The notes beneath the pieces are model-generated. The model was not told where the DNA came from. It worked only from the letters and a program-made list of their open reading frames with translations, and made no database searches. This document shows positions 51,525-61,121 of a stretch of DNA of 64,000 nt, one piece after another. The stretch covers positions 124,001 to 188,000 of the forward strand of contig JAPZLL010000013.1 in assembly GCA_036250225.1 (NCBI GenBank), read 5' to 3'. The DNA comes from Cercophora sp. LCS_1 (lineage: Eukaryota; Ascomycota; Sordariomycetes; Sordariales; Lasiosphaeriaceae). The position numbers and the translations under genes were made by a program. How positions within the stretch are numbered: the stretch's first letter is position 1; each line of letters opens with the position of its first letter.

Positions 51525-54500
51525 ATGGACACTATAGGGTCTCTTGGACTGGGGCTGCCCTCCTTTGGGCTGCGGAAACCAAAACCGGCCTGGGAAAACC
51601 CCGCAGATTGTGCCGGTGAAGAAGTCGCCAAGATCAACGCTGGAAAACATACCTGCTGGCGGCCAACCGGGAGAGCCCTAGAAGTGTGGAACGAGATTCG
51701 GCCACAGATCAAGGACTACCTCGACGAATTTGGCAAGCCCAACTTGAAACTAGTCATTTTTGAGATTTTGTAGGCACCTCAGAGATCGGTCTTGATTGAC
51801 TAACTGACTGGGTTTCGGTATGATTGGGAAAACCAAGGAGACGTCGACACCAACCATTCTCTTCATATCGACGGACAGGTCATCGAGAAAAGCTCTCCGG
51901 AAGCAGGTCAGTGAGGTTGGGCTTCTGAACAAATACCCAGGTCTTGGTCTGGGTGACATCTCAGAGTCCCCTGGCAAAGGCAGAGCTGTCAGAATGGGCG
52001 AGTCGACAGAACACGTTAGCCTAGACACGCCGTCAGGTTACTACAAGCCTGATGCTGTTTGGACGCGAAAGAGCACGCAACCCATGATCGGACGGCGCCT
52101 TATCTTCAACACTCCTGACGGGAAGCAGCGAATGGCCACGGGTGGGCCTGTGATTTGGCTTGATGGCAACCCATACCAACTCACCGTGGCACATTTTTTG
52201 GAGTCGGAGGGTCTTGATGGCGGCCCGTCGGACGATAGCCCCACTGACGACACATGCTCGTTCGATGGAGACTCGGAAAATGAAGGCGATCTTGACCAGG
52301 CTGTGCCCAGCGATGGAAGTCGAACGCCGGAAGATCTGCGTTCTAGAGACAGTGAGGATGAGTACCTTGCAGGCAATCTCACTTCCACCCAGAGCTCCTC
52401 CGACCTCAAGGAAGGCCTTCCTGGCCAACAAGACAGAAAGGATAATGATACCGCTGTCTTGAAACCCTAGATTAGATTCAGCAACGAGGGGCCAGAGCCT
52501 AGGACTCATGCAAGCTCTCCCGCGTCTGCTGAGAAGCTCACATCAGCATGTATCTCCCATTTCATCATTCCGTCAGAGCTCGATTACGCCTTGGCCCGGA
52601 TTTCTGGGACCTCTCGGCGGCATTTAGATGACGACGGACCATCACAATGGGCTGAATGGGCCGACATTGCGGCCGCCGACCAGAGACAGGCAGTTCACAC
52701 CAAGATAGCTGGGACTCGTATCACTGGTACAATCCGATCCACAGCATCGTATATCCGAAATCCTGGCTCAAAAAGGTTCCACGAGGTCTTTCCAGTTCAT
52801 TTTGTCCGCAATCTCAGCGAGGGCGATTGCGGGGCGCCCGTATACGCTCCTTCTAAGCTTTACGGGTACAAATTTTACGGACATATTGTGGCGGGAATTC
52901 CAGGGACGGGCCACGCATACGTCCTCCCGGCCATACGCATTCTCCGTGACATCGAAGAGAAACTTCAGTGTCGAGTGACTCTCCCCAGTCCGGACTTTCG
53001 GGGTAGCTCGGCAAGCATGTCGCAGTATCAACAGAAACTGCAGCCCCCTTCGCTGTTACAAGCACCATTGGGCGGTAATTCGGCGCCGGATCTTGGAGAA
53101 ACCCACATGTCAACTCAAGCAGCCGCGTCTATCCTAACGGATGAACTTGGCGATTACCAAGATGGATGGAACCATGTCGCATCTTTTAAACTTGTCTTGA
53201 CCGTGGGAAGCGTGCGACCTCCAGAACTGGCTGTTTACAGAAGTAACGACCAAAAGGCCCTCCGTCTGATTGAGACCCGATATCAAGGTGTTTCGGTGGA
53301 CGAGACAGTGCACCAGATTTACCCCCAGGACGACGTCGTAGTGCCGCTCTACGCAATCGCAAAGGACCCACTGAGTTTCGATATTCAAATCGACGCACCC
53401 CTGTCTCCAGCACCACTCGTTTATAACTTCCCGGTCGTTGCACTCGCAATCTACTTCCAGGAAATTCTCACGGGCTACAAGGTGTACAGCGTTGCTCGGG
53501 GAGTGCACTGCAGCCTCTCAACCACCCCCATGTTGGCGAAGGGGCAGTTCAAGAGGAGGCTAAAACAGCTGCGCGGTGACATTCAACTATGGAAACCCCA
53601 GGCGTTGTACTTTCCCACAGCACAACAACGCCCCGGCCTCGTGGTCAGCACCGAAGATTCGAGCATGTCCTCTGGGGCTTCAGCACAAGGCCCATACGTC
53701 GCTCGGCCCATCATAATCGCCCTTCTCCATGATGGCGAAGACTACTATATGCTCGAGATTGATTGTAAGCTTGTTATTGCTGAGAGACCTGACGTTGTTC
53801 TAACTGTTTTCAGTCATCAGGAGCCCTTGCATCCTCACGCAGAGGACCGAAACGTCCTGGGTATCACTTGACTTCAGTGAGATCAGGCAAATCAAAAGCC
53901 TGTCAGTCAAAAAGCCCAATGTTGCAAAATGGAACATCATGGCTATGACGGCTAGCGGAGTGAAACACAAAGATATTGTGAACCTCAGAAAATGCTCTCT
54001 GGGCATCAAGTTTTTCGACAGTAGCAAGGCCAAATCATTCCACTCTGAGATGCTTGCGATGAAGGACGCCTGGGAAAGTAATCACGTACATGGCGGCAGC
54101 CGAGCGCAGCTTTCACGGCCCTCGTACTCGCGGGCCATCAACAGCTTTTCGATTGACGGACTCTTCGGATCTCAGCAACTCCCAGGTGATGAAGTAACCA
54201 AAGCAACACAAGGTTCCACAGGTGTCACACCCAACCCCCAACTGGACAAAGCGGTCAGGGACAGCAAAACCACCCAGAAAAAAGACACGGCGGAACCCCT
54301 TGTCGAGGCGGTGGAAGAACCCAAAGGCAAACAGGAAAACAAACCAGTCGGGTTCGGCCTGGACACTCCGACCGCCGTGCCATTAGCGAGTCTCGACGAA
54401 GCATCGCCAGCTGCAAGTCGCGATAGACCTGACGAGTCAAGGAGCGGTGCTCAGCTCAACTCCACTGCCCCGGTGAGCCGTCCGCATACAAAAGATGTAC

Positions 54501-54706
54501 TCGACTTACATTCGAGACGGCCCCGTGGAAATCTCGCAGGCATCGGAGCCTGGCTTGCGGACGCTGGCGGGAGTGACTTCCCGGTTCCGTTTCGAGAGTC
54601 ATCAACACCTTCCGACACACCAAGCCTTCACTGTATGATCACACCACTCATAGAGCAGGATTTGCAGGAGGTGGGTGGATGGTGTGAAGAAATGACACGA
54701 GAATAA
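51525..54706 (+). pseudogene. Disrupted gene for a GDCG-motif (trypsin-like fold) fungal protein, about 1,027 codons
   Basis: Expected exons are 51525-51769, 51819-53764 and 53814-54706, which keep one frame. Two lesions are visible. The first expected intron (49 nt, GT, with GACTAAC branch) ends in CGG rather than an AG at 51816-51818. A TAG at 52468-52470 lies in frame between clearly contiguous coding sequence. The N-terminal block (WRPTGRALEVWNEIRP, then MIGKTKETSTPTILFISTD) and the GGPVIWLDGNPYQLTVAHFL / LSEGDCGAPVY / GHIVAGIPGTGHAYVLPA blocks match a common uncharacterised fungal family. TVAH and GDCGA sit where trypsin-like proteases have TAAH and GDSGG, so a serine/cysteine-protease-like fold is inferred. 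The C-terminal third (Pro/Ser/Lys-rich) is disordered. If the intron can be spliced at GG or skipped, a shorter protein starting at 51820 or 52591 could still be made. Confidence 0.7.
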
Positions 54707-54809
54707 CCCTCACCCCCATCAGGCATCCTGCGCGAGCAGGAGGACGAGCATGAAAAAAAATAAGTAAAAATGTCCAAAAAAGAAGACAGCACATCATCGA
54801 CGGGAATTG

Positions 54810-54895
54810 AGCCCGACGTGGGGGTCGAACCCACAACCTTGAGATCACGGAGAATCCATAAGAGTCTCACGCTCTACCGATTGAGCTAGCCGGGC
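54810..54895 (-). tRNA. tRNA-Lys (CTT) with a 13-nt intron
   Basis: Minus strand. The acceptor GCCCGGC pairs with GTCGGGC. The D arm is CTAGCTCAATCGGTAGAGC. The anticodon stem is TGAGA/TCTCA. The loop CTCTTAA is interrupted after position 37 by TGGATTCTCCGTG, the canonical tRNA intron site. The T arm is TGTGGG-TTCGACC-CCCACG. An A-run at 54776-54781 reads as a T6 Pol III terminator on the minus strand. Confidence 0.93.
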
Positions 54896-55265
54896 CGAAG
54901 CCGGTGGTGCCGCTTGATGTTGAGATGAGGGTGTGGGAAATTCGGTTATGTGTGGGTTTGTGGAGGCGAAGAGCAAAGTTTTCTTTCACCCGGATGGGGC
55001 TGTCACAACACTTGTGGGTCCAACGGGTTACACGTTCAGCCTGATCTGAAATCTCTGAAATACGTTGCTATGAGGTATATAAATGAAATGGGGGTTATTT
55101 CCTGTGTGTATCGTTTTATTGGTTACATGTCACAATGATGATGTTATTTCTCGCCTCGTCGACCCCTGAACAACCCCTGAATGACTCCATCATCATCCCT
55201 TCCACGCCGTGCCTCAACACAACTCTCTGCTGCACGACGCACGTCACGTAAAACCCGTTGTGGTT
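54896..55265. other. Intergenic region, no gene seen
   Basis: 370 bp between the tRNA-Lys 5' end and the stop of the peroxidase gene. AT-rich with no coding content. Confidence 0.5.
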
Positions 55266-58200
55266 TTAGGCTTCAACCTTCTCATAGACGCTCAACCGAT
55301 TACCCGCACCGCAAAATTGTTCCCCGTCGCCCCCGCAAACCATGCTGCAATCCGCCTCACCCGCCTCAACCGATCCCTCTTCGAAATCCTCTCCGCAGTA
55401 GCATTCAGCGCCGTATTCAGTTCCAAAATACTTGTGGCCCTGGCAGAACTCGGCGCAGATCTCCAAAGTCATGCCTGCGCTTGCCATCCCCTTGCTGCTC
55501 AGCGCCCTCACGCCCGTTGCCTCGGTTCTACAACCAGAGAAGCTCCACGCCCCGTCTAGAACGGTGGCCGGGTGGCTTGGCTGCGGCGGAGCAGCGATAT
55601 CGTCGCGCTCGTACATCTGAAGACGGCTGGGGCCACCGCAGTACTGGAGGTTGTTGCCGGCGCAGGTCATTGAGCAGTCCGAGGGGGAGGCGTTGACAGA
55701 GCTCGAGGGAAGGGAGTCACCGCAGAAACACTCGGCTGAGTATTCGGTGCCAAAGTACTTGAACGCGGAGCAGAACTCTGCGCATGATTCGAGTGTCATG
55801 AGGGCCGAGGCGTATGTTGCACCTGTCAGGGCGCGGCCAGTAGGGGGCTCGGTGTAGCATCCGATGAAACTGTACGGGGACACGGTGGGCGTGATGCCAG
55901 GAGTGCTGGTTGCGGATGGAGCGGTGATTGCGCTTGAGGGGAGGGCCGAGAGTCTGTAGAGCTCGAGACGGTTACCAGCGCCGCAATACTGGAAGGGGTT
56001 GCCTGCGCAAGTCATGCTGCAGTCGGTTTGGGTGGCAGGAATGCTGCCGTCATTCAGGCTGTTCCCGCAGTAGCACTCGCGGCCATATTCGGTTGCGAAG
56101 TAGGTGTAACCGTTGCAGTATGTCGCGCACGACTCAAGCGTCATGGAGTCGTCGGCATACGAGTCTTGGCTTAGAGCTCTGCCGACTGTAGCCTCAGTCT
56201 GGCACCCAACCAGCGTGTATGCGCCAACGGTGGGCTGGCGTGCCAGTGTTGCGGTTGGCGTTGGTGTCGTGCTGGTAGACCGAGTCGCTGTTGTCGAGTA
56301 GAGCTCGATACGGTTGCCAGCGCCGCAGTACTCGGTAGGATCGCCCGCGCAGAGCATATTGCAGTCGGCCTCGGGGGCCTCCTGGCTGCTGCTGTGGACG
56401 CTGTTGGCGCAGTAACATTCCCGCCCATACTCGGTGCCCCAGAAGTCAAAGCCAGCGCAGTCATTCATGCAAGACTCGAGCGTCATTTCGTCATAAGTAA
56501 AAACAGCGCCGCCCAGGGCTCGCACGCCGGTTCCTTCCGTCCAGCAACCAATCAAGCTGTAGCCTCCGACAGTGGACTTTCTTGCGGGCGTCGGAGATGC
56601 AGTGATGCTGCTGACAGAACTGGATACCACGATTGATGACGATGAGATCTGGGTTGAAGACGAGATCTGGCTCGAGGAGACGACCGACGAAGGGGCAACG
56701 GATGAGGAAACCTGCGTCGATGAAGACACCGGTGTTGACGATGTCGAAGACGAGATAACCGACGAGGTGGCATCGCCTCCGCAAGCGACGGATCCACTGA
56801 ATGGAAGGCAACTACCCCCAAGGTTTCCAGCATGGTTGAAGTCGTCTGTAACGGCTGTCTCGCCCTCGCCTGCCGTCACGCTGACCTTAGCGTTGTAGCT
56901 CAAACCACCCGGGATGGTGAAACTGCCGCTGAAAACCGTGTAGGAGCCGAAACAGTCGCCTTCGGTCATGACGACATCCGCCGTGTTGAGTGCTGGTACC
57001 GGGTTGTTTCCATTGTTGCGAGGGACGAGATACGAGACTCCGAGATTGACGGGGAGGCCCTTCAGATCGTTGCGCACCAAGGCTGTCGCAGTCAGCGCGC
57101 CAGTTCCCTGCAGCAAACAGCTCTGGGGCTTCTGCAGAATAATGCCATCGTTCATGGGGTACGAGTTCCCGTTGTTGTCATATTCCTGGCTGGTACCATC
57201 TCGGAGGTTAATCTTGATGGTAAAAGACGAGATGCCAGACGACGCGGGGACGAGAGTCGAGATGGGAAAGAAGGCAAACGTATCGTCGAAGCCGCTAGCA
57301 ACGCCCTGCTGCGTGCTGGTTGTCGAGCAACTGGCTGCTGAACCGCATTTATCACCGCCGTTTCTGTCCTTCCAAGTCAACACCACGTTCAAGATGGAGT
57401 CCCCAGGCAGATCGGTTGTGCGAACACGAATCGAGCCGGTCAACAGGAGCGTGTTGCCAGGTGTGTTGAGGGTGAGCTGCATATCCACCGGCTTGACCAT
57501 GTACGGCACAATCGGTTCAGTCAGCGTTACGCCACGGGGCACAACGTCAATCATCTTTTGAAGGACCGTCTTGCACACGTTCTGGAATGCCTCGAGTGAG
57601 GACATGGCGTTGATGGTCGCATTCCCGTCCGAGTTGAAGACCTTGAAGTCGGAATGCCTGTTGAGTCTGACTGACGGCCCGACAACAAGTGGATTGGTGG
57701 TTGTGCCATCAATGTACTCGGTGGCAACCTTGTTATCGAACACGGCAACTGTGCCGTCGAACCCAACTTGGCCATTGACGCCAGTACCAGCCGGAACAAG
57801 TTCAGGAAATTCTGCAGTGTGCACTCCGCCGAGAGTGTGACCACAGGCCGTCACTTGAACCATCTCAACCGAGGTGAAGCCCATACGATCGAACTGTTGC
57901 CGGAAGGTCCCGATTGAATTCTGTGGTTGCGGCACGCCAGTGCTGCCAGCGGCAGAAGCGTCTTTCCTCCCCAGCTTAAGGGGAATGGCTAGGCCTCCAC
58001 ACCCACGGACAGACGCGTATGTTCCGGCAGCAATCAGGTCGGCCATACTGGACCGACTTGAGAGGTAGTTTGCGTAGAAGGCGAGTGTCGTTCGGTGACC
58101 CGGCCCGGTGTTCTCTCCGTTGTTCAGCTCAAACTGCAGTGAGGCGTCGATTCCTCCCGTTCCAGAGAACCTGTTTGCTGTTGCCATATCGCTGCATGGG

Positions 58201-58476
58201 CCGTTAGTATCATTCAGCCCCATCAACAGCATGGCGATGGATGAGCACATACTGGAAAGCCACCCGCAACCACTCAGAAGCGGTCACCCTTCCCGGGCCT
58301 GCGGCCTCGTTGTTGCAGGGGGTGATCAGGTCGCTGAACAGTCTCCCCCTGTGTCCGGAAAGCTGGAACACAATCTCTTCCATCTCATCGGTGGCGGCAG
58401 GCCATGTCGGATCGGCCCTGCCGGTTCTTGCCGCGAGGGACAAGAGACCGGCGAGCAAAGACGCACTGGGTTTCAT
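55266..58476 (-). CDS. Secreted class II-type haem peroxidase (AA2-like) with four WSC domains, 1,049 aa
   Basis: Exon 1 is 58476-58253 and exon 2 is 58191-55266; the 61-nt intron splits the codon of the distal histidine. Signal peptide MKPSASLLAGLLSLAARTGRA. Peroxidase domain about 25-300: distal Arg71 and His75 in RVAFHD, proximal His193 in ACGHTLGGVH. A beta-rich region follows (about 320-560: LTLNTPGNTLLLTGSIRVRTTDL), then a Ser/Thr stalk. Four WSC domains lie near residues 622-711, 734-821, 847-936 and 956-1046, each with the eight-Cys pattern (GCxTE, C..C, ECxC, DCxMxCxG, YCG). WSC modules bind wall glycans or similar carbohydrates. The product is predicted to be an extracellular, wall- or plant-polymer-targeted peroxidase. 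All catalytic residues are intact. No GPI signal is seen. Confidence 0.92.
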
Positions 58477-60561
58477 GCTGAGATTGGCCTAAAACATTAA
58501 AAATAGTATAAAGCGGGCAGTAGCAGGCCCAAAGGGGCGGTAGGAACGAGGGACTGGGAAACAGAGATGAAACAAGAACAAACGACAGACGACAACGAAG
58601 TTGTCTCGCGACAAATGTCTAAGACCGTGCCTGGCAAAGAAGAAGCAGACATCGCCCCCCTCAACAGGAACGGCGCGTCCTTTTGACCCATCTGAAATTC
58701 TGCTTGGGCTGGGTTCTCGGGATTGTGACAAGAGAACCCCTGCAACGATCTTCCGATACCCAGATCCCAGGTTGACAATCCCCTGTCGTTCGTATTGTCG
58801 CAGGGGTCCATCTGAAGCCAAGCAACGCCAGCTGCCCACAGAGGAAATAGGAAACGACGTGATTGGTCTACCAGACCACCCCGGTCACAGCCGCAGAGGA
58901 TCCTCGATTGTGGCTTGCAGGGAATCGCTCGTCCATGGTGGGGTCATCGTGGAGCCGCTTGCTGCGACAAGCACCAGCAACCGACGACGACGTGGGCACT
59001 CTCCTCGCTATTGACGGCCGGCCCTTTCTTGGGTGCCATCGCACGATTGTAATTAGCATCCGCGTAGCAAGGTCGTTATCAGTCGGTCTCGGTGGGTTCA
59101 AGAACAGTCGACGGGGAACAACCCGAAAAGAAGGATGGATGGGACAAGGGGAATTGGCTTTTGGCGGTCCTTTGCGACAGAAGCAACATCTGTGCACCTT
59201 GGGACGCGGTTGCCTCTGGTGGAATGACCGTCCGAACTTGTGTGACCTTGGAAGCCGCCTCATCCCAGCCTCAAGGAAAGAGCAGACGAACTGACACCCA
59301 TCCAATCCCACCGCCCGGGCACCACACAATGGAATTTGTCCAAAATTACCTCTCTGCGGTGACACCCACCCACCTATAAGCAACCATCCAGCTGGACCCC
59401 AGTTGCTGATCATTCAAGAACATCGTCACCCCGGGTAGCCGCATAGCAGTTGGGACGAAAATCTTCCCGAGTGGCTTGCAGCCGGAATGTGTCGGCTTGA
59501 ACGCCACGCGCTCTTCCCCAGAATCCGTCAGTCCTTCGGTTCTCGCAAGACCAGCCCCTTTTCTTCGGTGGGTGCACGACAGGGGCTAATTTTGTGTGCA
59601 CGTTGCCTGGCCCTCCTGTCGGCAGCGGAGCCGAAGCCATTGCTTTTGAACGCTCCACTTAGGTTCATCGCAACGGCCTTCCTTGGCGACCGCCCTGCTG
59701 TCCCGTTTTGGATCTCAGCAGATACTGGTCAGCTCGAATATCTGGGGAGCGGCCTGATGCACGAGATCCGTCTGGAAGTATCTAGATACAGGGCAATAAA
59801 TGGGTTCAGTGTGCGCTGATCATGTTGCTTAAGCACAAATGCGATATTCGTCCTGTTAGCAAGTGCTGATGGGAGGCGCTGTCCCACTCTAGCACTCGTG
59901 TGCATTTTAAGGAGAGTTATCGTGGGAAAATACGTCTAGACCCGATCCGTGAATAGTCAGTCCATCTACCTACGTATTACGTACCCTCTTCCCTACAGGA
60001 TGACGTTTGCGCCATCATAGGCCGCACTTCAAGGCTTCCCGTGGCTATTTGCCGATATATGACAGAACGCACCAGGCCATAATGGCGGGGGTATCTTACG
60101 CGTTCTGTTGAGCTAGCCTCGGGCCAGTTGTAAGATGTTTTGCGTTTTCTGCTAGTGGATATTAGTCATCGATTCAGGGGTAAAAGATGCCATCCATGCG
60201 AACCGTGATGGCTGAAGATTACCGACATCGCTGTAGCCTGGACTGCATGGATGTTTTGACCTTTGGGACGCGATGGTTGGATAGTCTTCCTTGTCAGTCA
60301 AGCTTGTTGTCTTCCCCCCCGATCTTATCAATACCAAATTCTCATCCTCGCTTGCCGGTGTGTTGCCGTCTGGGCTCCACCGTTTGCAGATCGCCCTCGT
60401 CGTCGGGACGCGCCGCGCAAACAACGCCTTTACCGCAGCACCGCAAATGGCAAAATGAGAGGTCCATGCCATTTGACGACCAGTATTCCCCGTTACAAAG
60501 CTACAGGGTAGGTCAAAAGCCCCCGTGCGAGCAACCAAACACGGGCATGGTAGCAAAAAAT
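58477..60561. other. 2.1-kb intergenic region, no gene seen
   Basis: Promoter region of the WSC peroxidase. Frames at 58601-59014, 58868-59413 and 59487-59819 are unrecognised and mutually overlapping. A-run 60555-60560 is the T6 terminator of the adjacent tRNA-Glu. Confidence 0.4.
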
Positions 60562-60633
60562 CACCCCCCCAGGGAGTCGAACCCTGCGCAACGGAATGAG
60601 AATCCGCTATGTTAACCGATACACCAGAGGGGT
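60562..60633 (-). tRNA. tRNA-Glu (CTC)
   Basis: Minus strand, 72 nt. Acceptor ACCCCTC pairs with GGGGGGT (one G-T wobble). The D arm is GTGTATCGGTTAACAT. The anticodon arm is GCGGA-TTCTCAT-TCCGT with CTC as anticodon. The T arm is CAGGG-TTCGACT-CCCTG. No intron. A T6 terminator directly follows. Confidence 0.9.
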
Positions 60634-60819
60634 CAGGTTTTCCTGTTGCTTGTTGGAATCAGGTCAGACTTTCTTGCTGATAAGGCGCTGTGTTGGGTTG
60701 TGAGGAAGGAACGCCCAGACCTTGGGGGCAAAAGAATATACAAAAAACAAGACAACCACTCGAGGGGTTCCACAGGAAATTCGCCAACGAGACCATTTAC
60801 CTCTGGCTGCAGCCATGTG

Positions 60820-60894
60820 TTCCGTGCCTGAATCGAACAGGGACCCCAGGTATCCTGCTAGGGAGGTAGAGCCGTACATTTGCACTACGGGCGA
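60820..60894 (-). pseudogene. tRNA-like remnant with A- and B-box sequences
   Basis: On the minus strand TAGTGCAAATGTACGG (A-box/D-arm-like, forming a CCGTA/TACGG hairpin) is followed about 40 nt later by CCTGTTCGATTCAGG (B-box/T-arm-like). No 5' segment pairs well with the 3' ACGGAAC, and the anticodon stem is weak. It is a decayed tRNA or a tRNA-derived short element rather than a functional tRNA. Confidence 0.4.
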
Positions 60895-61121
60895 AGGCTG
60901 CGCGCCTGAATTGTTGAAAGCCTTGCCTCGGATTCTCCCTGATATACCCTGTGAGGGAGGAGGGGCTGGGCGACGGGCGGCTGCCTGCTGGCTCCTGCCG
61001 GTTCCCAAAGCAAACAGATGGTTAGTGTTTCGTTCCAGAGTCAGGCCTAAGTCGTTACTGAATAGGTATTCTCTGAAACTTAGACTGTAGTTTGTAGAAT
61101 TCTAGGTGATGGAGACCGCAG
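60895..61121. other. Intergenic region, no gene seen
   Basis: Short 3' flank of the second HET gene; nothing recognisable. Confidence 0.4.
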
